Of a DNA stretch of 64,000 nucleotides, positions 27,998 to 37,392 are shown in pieces. The notes beneath the pieces were generated by a model. The model had not been told where the DNA came from. It made no database searches and saw only the letters and a list, made by a program, of their open reading frames with translations. Position 1 is the stretch's first letter; every line of letters starts with the position of its first letter. This stretch comes from Woeseiaceae bacterium. GTDB taxonomy: Bacteria > Pseudomonadota > Gammaproteobacteria > Steroidobacterales > Woeseiaceae. Location of the stretch: assembly GCA_028227395.1 (NCBI GenBank), contig JAOIZZ010000005.1, forward strand, positions 52,123 through 116,122, in the 5' to 3' direction. The translations under genes were made by a program, and so were the position numbers.

Positions 27998-28034
27998 AAA
28001 AAAAGCTCGTATGATTTATCATACGAGCTTTTTT
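27998..28034 (+). terminator. strong bidirectional-looking intrinsic terminator
   Basis: GCTCGTATGAT (28005-28015) pairs perfectly with ATCATACGAGC (28018-28028), extended by A6 against T6 (27999-28004 and 28029-28034). It lies about 30 bases after the stop of the 1228-residue gene and separates this accessory unit from lgt. Confidence 0.93.
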
Positions 28035-28102
28035 ATTGTATGAAAAAGCCGATTTTTTTAAGTTTATAGCTGGACTTCATAGTGTCATTTCTGCAAGCTT
28101 AG

Positions 28103-28885
28103 ATGGTGTTTATTTACCCTGAAATTGATCCCATAATTTTCTCTATCGGTTTTCTTAAAATCCGTTGGTATGGCTTGATGTATCTTTTTGGTTTCATTGC
28201 GGCGATATTATTAGCAAAAAAAAGATGTCAGCGAAAAGACTCTCCAATAATGGCGCTACAAATCGAGGATTTGATTTTTTATTCAATGCTCGGAGTAATA
28301 TTGGGAGGTCGTTTAGGCTATGTATTTTTTTATGGCTGGCAGCAATTAATTTCAGATCCATGGTATATCTTCAAGATAACCGAGGGTGGCATGTCTTTTC
28401 ATGGCGGTTTGGTGGGTGTCATGACGGCTGTTTGGTTGTATGGAAAAAAATTAGGTCATGATCTGTGGGTGATGACTGATTTTGTGGCGCCACTGGGACC
28501 GTTAGGCTTAGGATTTGGTCGCATTGGTAATTTTATTAATAACGAGCTTTGGGGAAAACCGACCGATGTGGCTTGGGCCTTTCAGGTTAATGGTCAAACA
28601 TTACATGCCACACAGCTCTATGAGGCGTTTTTAGAGGGGTTGATTCTATTTTTGATACTGTGGATCTTTACTGAAAATAATCGCCCCAAAATGGCGGCGT
28701 CTGGATTATTTTTAGCTTGTTACGGTGCCTTTAGATTTTGCATAGAGTTTTATCGATTGCCCGATGCGCATCTTGATTATTTAGCATTGGGTTGGGTGAC
28801 GATGGGTCAAATTTTAAGCTTGCCGATGATCATGATTGGTATAATTTTGTTGTTAAAAGCCTATAAACCATCAATCCAACAATAA
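28103..28885 (+). CDS. lgt: prolipoprotein diacylglyceryl transferase
   Basis: Lgt adds diacylglycerol from phosphatidylglycerol to the lipobox cysteine of prolipoproteins, in the inner membrane. The 260 residues form about seven membrane segments. Signature segments: IRWYGLMYLFGF, GGRLGYVFFYGW, GGMSFHGGLVGV (essential His) and GRIGNFINNELWG (Lgt signature). It begins the common lgt-thyA-folA cluster, 17 bases before thyA, and would process lipoproteins such as RlpA and the Ala-rich one here. Confidence 0.98.
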   Translation: MVFIYPEIDPIIFSIGFLKIRWYGLMYLFGFIAAILLAKKRCQRKDSPIMALQIEDLIFYSMLGVILGGRLGYVFFYGWQQLISDPWYIFKITEGGMSFHGGLVGVMTAVWLYGKKLGHDLWVMTDFVAPLGPLGLGFGRIGNFINNELWGKPTDVAWAFQVNGQTLHATQLYEAFLEGLILFLILWIFTENNRPKMAASGLFLACYGAFRFCIEFYRLPDAHLDYLALGWVTMGQILSLPMIMIGIILLLKAYKPSIQQ

Positions 28886-28902
28886 ACTGACTTGGAGTTT
28901 CA

Positions 28903-29697
28903 ATGAAGCAATATCTGCATCTTTTGGACCATGTTCTAAAGACCGGTACTAAAAAAGAAGATCGCACGGGAACGGGGACCTTGAGTGTGTTCGGTCATCA
29001 AATGCGATTTAATCTTGAGAAAGGCTTTCCTCTACTGACGACCAAAACATTGCATCTTCCTTCTATTATTCATGAATTATTGTGGTTTTTGAGTGGCGAC
29101 ACCAATATCAGTTATCTAAAACAAAATAAAGTATCAATCTGGAATGAATGGGCAGATTCAGAAGGCAATCTTGGTCCGGTATATGGATCACAATGGCGAA
29201 GTTGGCCTGCTCATAATGGCGAACCAATTGATCAAATTTCACGTTTAATTGATGATATAAAGAGCAATCCAAATTCACGCAGGCACATTGTATCGGCTTG
29301 GAATGTGGCGGATCTTGATGAAATGGCCTTGCCACCTTGTCATTGTTTATTTCAGTTTTATGTCGCTGATGGTCAGATTTCTTGTCAGCTCTATCAACGC
29401 AGCGCCGATATCTTTTTGGGCGTGCCTTTTAATATTGCTTCATACGCACTTTTATTAAAATTAGTGGCTGCTCAGACTAATTTAAAGCCCAAAGATTTTA
29501 TTTGGACGGGCGGTGATTGTCATTTATATCTTAATCATAGAGAGCAAGCCAAATTACAATTAACAAGATCAACTTTGCCGTTAGCTGAACTTAAAATTAA
29601 CCAATCACGATCGAGTATCTTTGATTATGTTTATGAGGATTTTGAAATTATTAATTATCAGAGTCAGGCGAAGATACCAGCGCCAATAGCGGTGTAA
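28903..29697 (+). CDS. thyA: thymidylate synthase ThyA
   Basis: ThyA methylates dUMP with methylene-THF to give dTMP and dihydrofolate. The protein has exactly 264 residues, as in E. coli. Seen are [18 protein letters not shown] (phosphate loop Arg), [14 protein letters not shown] (catalytic Cys), [20 protein letters not shown] and [13 protein letters not shown] lies 6 bases before the ATG. It is followed after 3 bases by folA, which recycles its dihydrofolate product. Confidence 0.99.
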   Translation: MKQYLHLLDHVLKTGTKKEDRTGTGTLSVFGHQMRFNLEKGFPLLTTKTLHLPSIIHELLWFLSGDTNISYLKQNKVSIWNEWADSEGNLGPVYGSQWRSWPAHNGEPIDQISRLIDDIKSNPNSRRHIVSAWNVADLDEMALPPCHCLFQFYVADGQISCQLYQRSADIFLGVPFNIASYALLLKLVAAQTNLKPKDFIWTGGDCHLYLNHREQAKLQLTRSTLPLAELKINQSRSSIFDYVYEDFEIINYQSQAKIPAPIAV

Positions 29698-29700
29698 GCG

Positions 29701-30186
29701 ATGAATTTATCTATTATTGTGGCAAAGTCCATGAATAATGTCATCGGTGTCGATGGCGAGCTTCCTTGGCACCTTCCTGAGGATCTAAAGAACTTTAAAG
29801 CGGTTACCATGGGTAAGCCACTCATTATGGGTAGGGCGACATATGAGTCAATCGGTCGACCGCTCCCTGGCAGACGCAATATTATTATTACTCGTCAAAC
29901 AGATTATCAAGTGGACGGTGCTGAGGTTTTTATGTCACCTGAAAGTGCGTTAGAGTCAATCAAGGGTTCAGAGGAAGTCATGATTATTGGTGGTGGACAG
30001 ATATACACCGCTTTGTTTGATCAAGTAAACCGCATATATATGACTTATGTTGAGATAAATGTTGATGGCGATACCTTTTTTCCAGAAATTGATTATGCTT
30101 TATGGAAAATTACTTCAAAAGAATTTTTTCCAGTGAATGAAAAACGTGAGGTTGCTTTTTGGTTTGAGGTATTAGAGCGGCGTTAA
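29701..30186 (+). CDS. folA: dihydrofolate reductase
   Basis: FolA reduces dihydrofolate to tetrahydrofolate with NADPH, completing the cycle with ThyA. The 161 residues match (159 in E. coli). Typical segments are VAKSMNNVIGVDGELPWHLPED (catalytic acid), MGKPLIMGRATYESIGRPLPGR and VMIIGGGQIYTAL. Its 3-prime end overlaps the convergent kmo gene by 15 bases. Confidence 0.98.
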   Translation: MNLSIIVAKSMNNVIGVDGELPWHLPEDLKNFKAVTMGKPLIMGRATYESIGRPLPGRRNIIITRQTDYQVDGAEVFMSPESALESIKGSEEVMIIGGGQIYTALFDQVNRIYMTYVEINVDGDTFFPEIDYALWKITSKEFFPVNEKREVAFWFEVLERR

Positions 30187-31521
30187 TCTCGACGCAACCA
30201 ATTTTTCAGCTTGATTAAAATCTATTTCTTCTAATTTATCAGCATTCTTAGTGAGTTCTTCGAGTAATTTCTTTTGTATCTCGCCTCTTTGGTAAGAGAC
30301 GGCGTATGGAATTTGATCATGAAACATGACCATCGAATATCTTGGAATGAATCTATTTGGCATGCGTTGTTCGAGTTCAAATGAAAGTTCTTTCCTGAGT
30401 GCATATTTAGGATCAAGGACACCGTCACGCATTTCAATGTAATTATCCAGAGCCATTTCTTGAATGGCTTGAGCGTTTTTATATTGATTTTTTTCAAAGT
30501 TTTGAAATATTTTAAGCCAATCACCTTCATTATTTTCAATGACTTTATCCAGCTCCACGCAATCATCAAAAGCAAAATTCATCCCTTGAGCATGAAATGG
30601 AACGAGTGCATGTGCCGCATCTCCCATCAATAGTAATTTATCTGCATCATGCCAGTGCTGACATCTAACTGTGCCTAAAATACCGGTCGGATTTTTTTTG
30701 AATTCATCATTAAGATTGGGCAATAAAGGCACGGCAGAGGCAAAAAAGTGATTAAAAAATTCATTGACTTTTTTATCTGAAACAAGCTCCGAGAAACTAT
30801 TCTCCCCATTCGTGGGCATAAATAAGGTGAGCGTAAAATCTCCGGCGGGGTTGGGCAATGCAATCAGCATGAATTGACCTCTTGGCCAGATATGCAAGGC
30901 ATCTTCTTGTAATTGGAAGCTGCCATCAGCATTAGCAGGAATGGTCAGTTCTTTGTAGCTATGCGGTAAGATAGACTCCTTGGGTTTAATGGGCTCAATA
31001 TCGTTAAACGCTTTACGAATCACCGAGCCAGCGCCATTAGCTACAATTATCGCCTCGGCATCTAAACTGTATTCACCTGCGGGCGATTGCATTAAGATTT
31101 TGTCTTCATTGGTGTCGTAAGAGAGCACTTTATGCTCAAATTTGATTTCTACTTGATATTTTTTTTCAGCAGTATCGATGAGAATCTGATTCAGATTGAA
31201 ACGTGAGACAGAATAAATGACTTCGTCTTCTTTTTGCCCGTAGGGTTGAAGTTCTTGCGTTCCGTTTTGGAAATGCAGCATGCGTCCTGTCATTGGCATT
31301 AAAAGAGGTTCAACCTGATCAAATATCCCAGCATATTTGAGCGCTTTTATACCCCTTGAGGACATGGCTAAATTAATCGATCTGCCAGCAGCTTGACTTA
31401 AGTCTCTAGGATCAGAACGAGCTTCATAAATGACAACCGGGTAACCTCTTCTCGCTAATATAATACTTAATAAGCTTCCGCAGAGACCTGCACCAAGAAT
31501 TTTTACCGGTGTCTTTTGCAT
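30172..31521 (-). CDS. kmo: kynurenine 3-monooxygenase
   Basis: KMO hydroxylates L-kynurenine to 3-hydroxykynurenine using FAD, NADPH and oxygen. The 449 residues carry the FAD motif ILGAGLCGSLLSIILARRG, the YEARSDPR loop, GRSINLAMSSRG (typical for KMO) and GDAAHALVPFHAQGMNFAFDD. The C-terminal region has LDNYIEMRDGV. It is the last gene of the kynurenine operon; its ATG shares one base with the stop of kynU. Confidence 0.96.
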   Translation of the reverse strand: MQKTPVKILGAGLCGSLLSIILARRGYPVVIYEARSDPRDLSQAAGRSINLAMSSRGIKALKYAGIFDQVEPLLMPMTGRMLHFQNGTQELQPYGQKEDEVIYSVSRFNLNQILIDTAEKKYQVEIKFEHKVLSYDTNEDKILMQSPAGEYSLDAEAIIVANGAGSVIRKAFNDIEPIKPKESILPHSYKELTIPANADGSFQLQEDALHIWPRGQFMLIALPNPAGDFTLTLFMPTNGENSFSELVSDKKVNEFFNHFFASAVPLLPNLNDEFKKNPTGILGTVRCQHWHDADKLLLMGDAAHALVPFHAQGMNFAFDDCVELDKVIENNEGDWLKIFQNFEKNQYKNAQAIQEMALDNYIEMRDGVLDPKYALRKELSFELEQRMPNRFIPRYSMVMFHDQIPYAVSYQRGEIQKKLLEELTKNADKLEEIDFNQAEKLVASRLTPL

Positions 31522-32804
31522 TAATTTTTATTTTCTGCGATGGATTTTTTAAGCCGCTCAACAAATTCATAAACATCTTCATAGGAATTATAAAATGGAG
31601 TGGGAGCCATTCTTATGACATTTGGCTCACGCCAATCACCGATCACATTCTTCTCGGTTAGTGAGTTAAAGATTGCCTTTCCATTGAATGAGCTATCACG
31701 AATCACGAGTGATAACTGGCACCCTCGACCCTGTATTGGAGTGATTGATTCAATTTGTCCAGTAAACGCAGTTTGAATTAGAAAATCCATGTAATTGGTT
31801 AATTGTATCGATTTTTCACGTAATTTTTTAAAGGAGGCTTCTTTGAACATATGTAATGATGCTATGACTGGCGTTAAAGAGAATACAGGCGGATTACTGA
31901 CTTGCCATAAATCTGCGTCCTTCGCGGCCACGAATTCTGTTCCCATTTTAAAACGACTTTCAAGATCATTGCTCCACCAACCTAAGAGTTGTTCATCGCC
32001 GTTGCCACCATGATGCATTTCATGAATAAATGCCCCACCAACCGAACCTGGGCCACCATTTAGATACTTGTAAGTGCACCATGCCGCAAAATCAGGCGCC
32101 CATTCATGCAGATTGAGCTCAACATTACCCACCGCATGAGCGAGGTCGAGTCCTACTTTGCAACCGGCTTTTCGTGCAATCTGGCATATTTCCTGCATCG
32201 GCATTACTTGACCGCTGTAATATTGAATTCCAGGAACTAAAATCAATGCAATTTCATCGCCTTCTTTATCGATAACTTGCTGTAGATCGTCAAGGAGTAA
32301 TTCATCATTCTTAGGTGTCCATTCGATTAAAGCCTCTTTTGGATCATGACCATGAAGACGTATTTGCGATTCAGCTGCAAATCTATCCGATGGAAAGGCA
32401 GTTGATTCGATGAGTATTTTAAAGCGTTCCTTGGTCGGTCGATAAAAAGTGGTCATCAGCATGTGTAAATTCACGGTCAGGGTATTCATGGCGATGACTT
32501 CATGTTCATGGCTGCCTGTTAAATCAGCGAAACCCTCTCTCGCTTGTAAGTGATAGTTGAGCCAGGGCCTGCCTGCTTTTGTATGGCCATGAACGCCATA
32601 TTTACCCCAGTCATTTAATTCTTCTGTTATATATTGACCGACCGATTTTGGTTGCAAGCCAAGTGAATTTCCACATAGATATACACAAGGATATCCATTT
32701 TTATCATCTGGAAATAAAAATTCTGAACGATAATGACTTAACGTATCTTGTTTATCTAATGATTGTGCGTATTCACGATTTGCTTCAAAATTAAAATTAT
32801 TCAA
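31521..32804 (-). CDS. kynU: kynureninase
   Basis: KynU is a PLP enzyme that cleaves kynurenine or 3-hydroxykynurenine to anthranilate or 3-hydroxyanthranilate plus alanine. The 427 residues match the family. Seen are CGNSLGLQPKSV, GLDLAHAVGNVELNLHEW (Asp that holds PLP) and AAWCTYKYLNGGPGSVGG, which contains the PLP lysine. The start is TTG 32804, lying inside the end of the ACMSD gene (8-base overlap) with AAGGA 8 bases upstream, so a coupled TTG start is well supported. Confidence 0.96.
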   Translation of the reverse strand: MNNFNFEANREYAQSLDKQDTLSHYRSEFLFPDDKNGYPCVYLCGNSLGLQPKSVGQYITEELNDWGKYGVHGHTKAGRPWLNYHLQAREGFADLTGSHEHEVIAMNTLTVNLHMLMTTFYRPTKERFKILIESTAFPSDRFAAESQIRLHGHDPKEALIEWTPKNDELLLDDLQQVIDKEGDEIALILVPGIQYYSGQVMPMQEICQIARKAGCKVGLDLAHAVGNVELNLHEWAPDFAAWCTYKYLNGGPGSVGGAFIHEMHHGGNGDEQLLGWWSNDLESRFKMGTEFVAAKDADLWQVSNPPVFSLTPVIASLHMFKEASFKKLREKSIQLTNYMDFLIQTAFTGQIESITPIQGRGCQLSLVIRDSSFNGKAIFNSLTEKNVIGDWREPNVIRMAPTPFYNSYEDVYEFVERLKKSIAENKN

Positions 32805-33813
32805 CTTCGTAGTCCTTCCGATTTAAGTTAAGCCATCTTAATGCCGTATCGGCATAAAGCCAGTTATTAGTTGTATCATTTAGTTTCATCTCTTCTATCA
32901 TTTTTCCTGGCACTTCCTCTCCTAGTGGAAAAGGGTAATCACTGCCCAATGCGATGCAGTCAGCGCCGAATAGATTTATCATATATTCAAGTACCGCCGG
33001 TTCATGCACCAGAGAATCAACAAAAAATTTTCCAATATAGTCTCTTGGATTGTGCTGATTATGAGTAGCAACAATATCAGGTCTCACATTATAACCGTGC
33101 TCGAGTCTTCCTATGATACTAGGAAACGCGCCACCTCCATGAGCAAATGCAACTCTTAGTTTGGGGAGTCTTTCAAAAACACCACCAAAAATGAGTGAGC
33201 ATATAGACAATGCTGTCTCAGCAGGCATTCCTACGAGCCAGGGCAGCCAATAAAGATTCATTCGATCACTGCCCATCATTTGCCATGGATGAACAAAAAT
33301 AGCCGTATTGAGGTCTTGAGCAGCTTCTAGGATTGGAAATATTCGAGGATCGTCAAGGTTCCAACCATTTATGTGCGATCCAATTTGAAATCCTGCCATA
33401 CCTTTTATCTTGACGCATCGTTCCATTTCTTTAATTGCCAGATCGGCATCTTGCATGGGTAGAGTGGCAAGTCCGATATATTTCTTTGGGAAATTGGTCA
33501 CAATATCAGCGATATGATCATTGAGTATCATGGACAGATCCAATGTATCTTTTGGTCTCGCCCAATAATTGAACATCACCGGCACGGTGGATAAAACTTG
33601 AACATCTACATGAGTGTTATGACATTCCTCCATCCTTACCTTTGGATCCCAGCAGTTAGGCTCTACATCACGAAAATGTTTTCCATCCATCATCATGCGA
33701 GCACAACCAGTACCACAATGCTCTAGTTGCATGAAGCCGCCGTAACCATAGCGTTCTTTTAAATCTGGCCAGTTTTCAGGCAATATATGGGTATGTATGT
33801 CAATTTTTAACAT
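32797..33813 (-). CDS. 2-amino-3-carboxymuconate 6-semialdehyde decarboxylase (ACMSD)
   Basis: ACMSD removes CO2 from the ring-opened product of 3-hydroxyanthranilate, diverting it from quinolinate and NAD towards degradation. This amidohydrolase-fold zinc enzyme of 338 residues starts with the metal motif IDIHTHILPENW (HxH) and has CGTGCARMMMDGKHFRDV, FVHPWQMMG (metal His), FAHGGGAFP and GSDYPFPLGE (metal Asp). It lies between kynU and the dioxygenase gene. Its presence argues that the operon serves catabolism rather than only NAD synthesis. Confidence 0.95.
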   Translation of the reverse strand: MLKIDIHTHILPENWPDLKERYGYGGFMQLEHCGTGCARMMMDGKHFRDVEPNCWDPKVRMEECHNTHVDVQVLSTVPVMFNYWARPKDTLDLSMILNDHIADIVTNFPKKYIGLATLPMQDADLAIKEMERCVKIKGMAGFQIGSHINGWNLDDPRIFPILEAAQDLNTAIFVHPWQMMGSDRMNLYWLPWLVGMPAETALSICSLIFGGVFERLPKLRVAFAHGGGAFPSIIGRLEHGYNVRPDIVATHNQHNPRDYIGKFFVDSLVHEPAVLEYMINLFGADCIALGSDYPFPLGEEVPGKMIEEMKLNDTTNNWLYADTALRWLNLNRKDYEVE

Positions 33814-33825
33814 ATATATTGCCGA

Positions 33826-34338
33826 TTACTCAGCAGCCATCACTTCACCACATTTATTGCAGGTACGATTATCTTCGGAGCTATAATATCGTTCAAATAT
33901 TGGTGGTAATTGGCCTACTATATCAGTAATGGCTAAATATTCTCCATACAGTTTATTGTCACAATTTTCACAAAACCATAAAAACCCATCAAGCTCACCT
34001 TCCGTACGTTTTCTTTCAACGACTAAGCCCACCGTATTTTCATATCGCTGGGGCGAATGAGGAACAGTGGGTGGTAATAATAATATTTCACCTTCTTTGA
34101 TGGTGGTTTCGACACGTTTACCGTCTTGAATGGTTTTTAATAGCATATCGCCTTCGAGCTGATAAAAAAATTCAGGACCCGGATCATAATGAAAATCGGT
34201 TCTAGCATTTGGTCCACCAACGACCATCACAATAAAGTCGTTGTCCTCAAATACTTGTTGATTGCAGACAGGTGGCTTTAAAAGATGTCGATGCTCTTCA
34301 ATCCAGCCCTGGAAATTAAATGCCATAAGTGATTTCAT
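33826..34338 (-). CDS. 3-hydroxyanthranilate 3,4-dioxygenase
   Basis: HAAO opens the ring of 3-hydroxyanthranilate, yielding the ACMSD substrate. It is a cupin of about 170 residues with the iron ligands in DFHYDPGPEFFYQLEGDM (His, Glu) and PTVPHSPQRY (His). The C-terminus holds a rubredoxin-like pair of motifs, CENCDN and CNKCGE, as in bacterial HAAO. I prefer ATG 34338, which has GGAG 6 bases upstream, over ATG 34350, which has none. It is the first gene of the operon HAAO-ACMSD-kynU-kmo. Confidence 0.95.
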   Translation of the reverse strand: MKSLMAFNFQGWIEEHRHLLKPPVCNQQVFEDNDFIVMVVGGPNARTDFHYDPGPEFFYQLEGDMLLKTIQDGKRVETTIKEGEILLLPPTVPHSPQRYENTVGLVVERKRTEGELDGFLWFCENCDNKLYGEYLAITDIVGQLPPIFERYYSSEDNRTCNKCGEVMAAE

Positions 34339-34381
34339 TGGGTTCTCCATTTTTGATATTTAGAGGTTATTATAGGGAATT

Positions 34382-35197
34382 TTATTCCTGATGGCTTATC
34401 TTTATTAATTGAGATTTTTCATCTAAGTTGATGGCGGTTAGTTCTCTGCCCCAGACGTAACCCGTATCAAGACAAATGAATTTTGGTTTTACCATTAAAC
34501 CCAGTGCCGACCAGTGACCAAAAATAATGAGTGTCTCTTGCCATTGATTCTCCTTGACCTCAAACCAAGGTTTTAGATTCTCTGTATCTTTTATTACTCC
34601 TCCTTTGTATTGAAAATCTAAGCCATTATTTTTACTGATCATCCTCATGCGAGTAAGGGTATTGATAACAAATCGATGCTTTTCTATTCCCTTTAGTTTC
34701 TTCGACCATCTATGAGGTGTATTGCCATACATTGCATTTAATAATTGTTTGCAGTTATCCCCCTGTAGGATAACTTCAATTTCTTTTGCGTATGAAACTG
34801 CTTCTTCAATCGTCCAGTCAGGATGAATTCCGGCATGCACTAAAAAACGATCATTATTTTTACTATAATGAACTAGAGGTTTTTGTCTCAGCCACTCCAT
34901 TAATGATTCTCTATCGTGTGCATTTAGAATTTCTTCAAGCCAAATAGATTCTCTATTCAGAGGTTTAGCTTCAAAATGTAATGCCAAAAGATGTAAATCA
35001 TGATTACCAAGAACGGTTGTCACTGCTTGATCAAGATTTTTGATAAAACGCAGTGTTTTTAAAGAATCGGATCCTCGATTAACCAGGTCACCCGTTAACC
35101 ATAGATGATCTTTTTGTGGATCAAAATTTATTTTATCTAGGAGCCGTCTAAATGCATGGTAGCAACCCTGTATATCTCCAATTGCATAAACAGCCAA
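34382..35197 (-). CDS. apaH: diadenosine tetraphosphatase ApaH
   Basis: ApaH splits Ap4A symmetrically into two ADP and can decap Np4-capped RNA. The 271 residues carry the metallophosphatase motifs GDIQGCYHAFRRLLD, GDLVNRGSDSLKTLRF and LGNHDLHLLAL, plus VHAGIHPDW. It is the last gene of the lptD-surA-pdxA-ksgA-apaG-apaH operon, 17 bases after apaG. Confidence 0.97.
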   Translation of the reverse strand: MAVYAIGDIQGCYHAFRRLLDKINFDPQKDHLWLTGDLVNRGSDSLKTLRFIKNLDQAVTTVLGNHDLHLLALHFEAKPLNRESIWLEEILNAHDRESLMEWLRQKPLVHYSKNNDRFLVHAGIHPDWTIEEAVSYAKEIEVILQGDNCKQLLNAMYGNTPHRWSKKLKGIEKHRFVINTLTRMRMISKNNGLDFQYKGGVIKDTENLKPWFEVKENQWQETLIIFGHWSALGLMVKPKFICLDTGYVWGRELTAINLDEKSQLIKISHQE

Positions 35198-35214
35198 TAG
35201 AATTTCCTTTTCTT

Positions 35215-35592
35215 TTAGTGAAGTATACCTGGGACTGCAAGAGTGAAAGGGGCTATGGGCGCATCGAAACTATTCCCATTATCTGCTTGCATATTATATT
35301 TACCCTGCATCGCTCCAACTGGTGTCTCTATAATAGCGCCACTTGAGTAAGAGAATTGTTCACCGGGTTTTAATTTTGGTTGCTCTCCAACCACACCATC
35401 CCCTCTAACTTCTTGAACTTTTCCATTAGAATCGGTGATAACCCAATGACGACTCAGTAGTTTAGCCGATTTATTGCCTTCATTTGAGATGGTGATCGTG
35501 TAGGCGAAAACATAGCGATGTTCATCGGGTTCAGATTGTTCATGAATATAGTTAGTATCCACTTTTATATTGATATTAGAATTTTCAGGCAT
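35215..35592 (-). CDS. apaG: ApaG protein (DUF525)
   Basis: ApaG is a small beta-sandwich protein (fibronectin type III-like) of unclear function, called a Co2+/Mg2+ efflux-linked protein in older annotation. The 125 residues equal the E. coli length. Seen are RYVFAYTITISNEG, LLSRHWVITDSNGKVQEVRG, GVVGEQPKLKPGEQFSYSSG and GAMQGKYNM, all DUF525 hallmarks. It sits between ksgA and apaH as usual. Confidence 0.97.
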   Translation of the reverse strand: MPENSNINIKVDTNYIHEQSEPDEHRYVFAYTITISNEGNKSAKLLSRHWVITDSNGKVQEVRGDGVVGEQPKLKPGEQFSYSSGAIIETPVGAMQGKYNMQADNGNSFDAPIAPFTLAVPGILH

Positions 35593-35598
35593 AATTAG

Positions 35599-36378
35599 TT
35601 ACTGCTCTTGTATAGTATTTGCGAGTTTTGACCAGGTTAATATCGGAATTTCTTCGGCTCTTTGGGTTGGATTTATCCCCATTTCTATCATTATTTTATC
35701 AGAGATTAGGCCTTTTAGTGAATTTCTGAGAGTTTTTCTGCGTTGAGAAAATGCTTGAGTGACGATTTGTGAGAGTATGGCAGGGTTTTTTATTATGACC
35801 TGATCATCGGATTTTGGCTTTATTTTAACCACGGATGAAATGACTTTTGGTGCTGGACTGAAAGCTTTAGGCGGGACATCAAAAAGATGAAATGTATCCA
35901 TGTAAGTTCCAAACATTATTGTTAGCTTCCCATAAGTTTTTCCACCTGGTGTTGCCGCTAAACGATTGGCCACTTCTTTTTGAAGCATGAAGTGTTGATC
36001 ATAAATATTATTTTTAAATTGAATTAGATGAAACATCAATGGAGTGGAGATATTATAAGGAAGATTACCTATTAATCTTAATTTTTCCCCAATGCTTGCA
36101 TAATCAAAGGCTAAGGCATCACTTTGGTAGATTGAAATATTCGGATGATTCGAGAATTTTTTTTCTAAGGCCGGAATAAGATCACGATCTAATTCAATAA
36201 TGTGTAAGTTTGGATTAAATTGAGCAATTGGCTTTGTAAGGACCCCGTTACCTGGGCCAATTTCGATAATTGTGTCACTCGATTTAGGATTAATATTATT
36301 TACGATTGCTTGGATAATCTGCTGGTCAATTAAAAAGTGTTGTCCAAACCTCTTTTTCGTATAATGCGGTTCATTCAT
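35599..36378 (-). CDS. ksgA: 16S rRNA dimethyladenosine transferase KsgA
   Basis: KsgA (RsmA) dimethylates two adjacent adenines (1518 and 1519 in E. coli) of 16S rRNA late in 30S assembly, using SAM. The 259 residues begin with KRFGQHFLIDQ, have the SAM loop EIGPGNGVLTKPI and the catalytic LIGNLPYNISTPLMFHL, and end with FSQRRKTLRNSLKGL. Its start shares one base with the stop of pdxA. Confidence 0.98.
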   Translation of the reverse strand: MNEPHYTKKRFGQHFLIDQQIIQAIVNNINPKSSDTIIEIGPGNGVLTKPIAQFNPNLHIIELDRDLIPALEKKFSNHPNISIYQSDALAFDYASIGEKLRLIGNLPYNISTPLMFHLIQFKNNIYDQHFMLQKEVANRLAATPGGKTYGKLTIMFGTYMDTFHLFDVPPKAFSPAPKVISSVVKIKPKSDDQVIIKNPAILSQIVTQAFSQRRKTLRNSLKGLISDKIMIEMGINPTQRAEEIPILTWSKLANTIQEQ

Positions 36379-37367
36379 TATATAATCATTTCGATAGCTA
36401 ATTTTATAGCTGCAATTAGGCTGTCTGAGCTTGCTTTCCCCTTGCCAGCGATATCAAAGGCGGTCCCATGATCGACAGAAGTTCTCACAAAAGGCAACCC
36501 AAGAGTAATGTTAACAGCCTCACCAAACCCAGCATATTTTAGAACAGGAAGACCTTGGTCATGAAACATTGCCAGAACAACATCACTGTTCTTTTCGGCA
36601 TTTAGGAAGATTGTATCGGCAGGAATTGGACCGACAATATTAAAATTTTTATCTTGAAATTCTTTTATGACAGGCTCAATAATTTCTTGTTCTTCCGAGC
36701 CAAGATGACCATTTTCGCCGGCATGAGGATTAAGCCCACACACTAAGATTCGAGGATTTATTATATTAAAATACTTCTTTAGATCTGTGTGCAAGATACT
36801 AATGATCCGCCTTAATTTATCTTTCGTTATATGAGAGGAGATTTTTGATACAGGTATGTGGGTAGTCGCAAGAGCAACCCTCAGATTATCTGCAGCTAGC
36901 AGCATTACAGGCGTATTTGTATTGGTTCGCTCTGCGATAAACTCTGTATGCCCTGTAAATCTGATACCAGCTTGGTTAATGACGCTCTTATTAATAGGAG
37001 CGGTGACCATAGCTTTGTACGTTCCACTCAAACAATAATCGATGGTTTCTTTTAGACTTTCGATAAGAATAAGTGAATTTTCATGATTGGGTTTACCGCA
37101 GATAACTTTTGAACTAAATGCCTTGGTTCTTATATACAAAGTATCTTTGGGTAACTTTTTTGGAGAAATTGCATTAGGCTTCCATTCAATAAAATGTATA
37201 ACTTTATTTAATTCTTTTGCTCTTTCCTCTATGACTTTAGGATCAGATACAATCACTAAATTGTCGCTCCATGGCTGATTAATCAGGTCTAGACAGATTT
37301 CAGGCCCAATGCCAGCGGGCTCGCCAACAGTAACTGCAATAATATGTTCAGAGGATAAATGGAGCAT
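36378..37367 (-). CDS. pdxA: 4-hydroxythreonine-4-phosphate dehydrogenase
   Basis: PdxA oxidises 4-phosphohydroxy-L-threonine in the DXP-dependent pyridoxal phosphate route. The 329 residues match E. coli (329). Motifs: VGEPAGIGPEICLDL, TAPINKSVINQAG, FTGHTEFIAERT (metal His), NPHAGENGHLGSEE (metal His), AMFHDQGLPVLKY (metal His) and FVRTSVDHGTAFDIAGKG. It lies between surA and ksgA. Confidence 0.98.
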   Translation of the reverse strand: MLHLSSEHIIAVTVGEPAGIGPEICLDLINQPWSDNLVIVSDPKVIEERAKELNKVIHFIEWKPNAISPKKLPKDTLYIRTKAFSSKVICGKPNHENSLILIESLKETIDYCLSGTYKAMVTAPINKSVINQAGIRFTGHTEFIAERTNTNTPVMLLAADNLRVALATTHIPVSKISSHITKDKLRRIISILHTDLKKYFNIINPRILVCGLNPHAGENGHLGSEEQEIIEPVIKEFQDKNFNIVGPIPADTIFLNAEKNSDVVLAMFHDQGLPVLKYAGFGEAVNITLGLPFVRTSVDHGTAFDIAGKGKASSDSLIAAIKLAIEMII

Positions 37368-37392
37368 GACTTATAAAATTTAGATTTATTCT

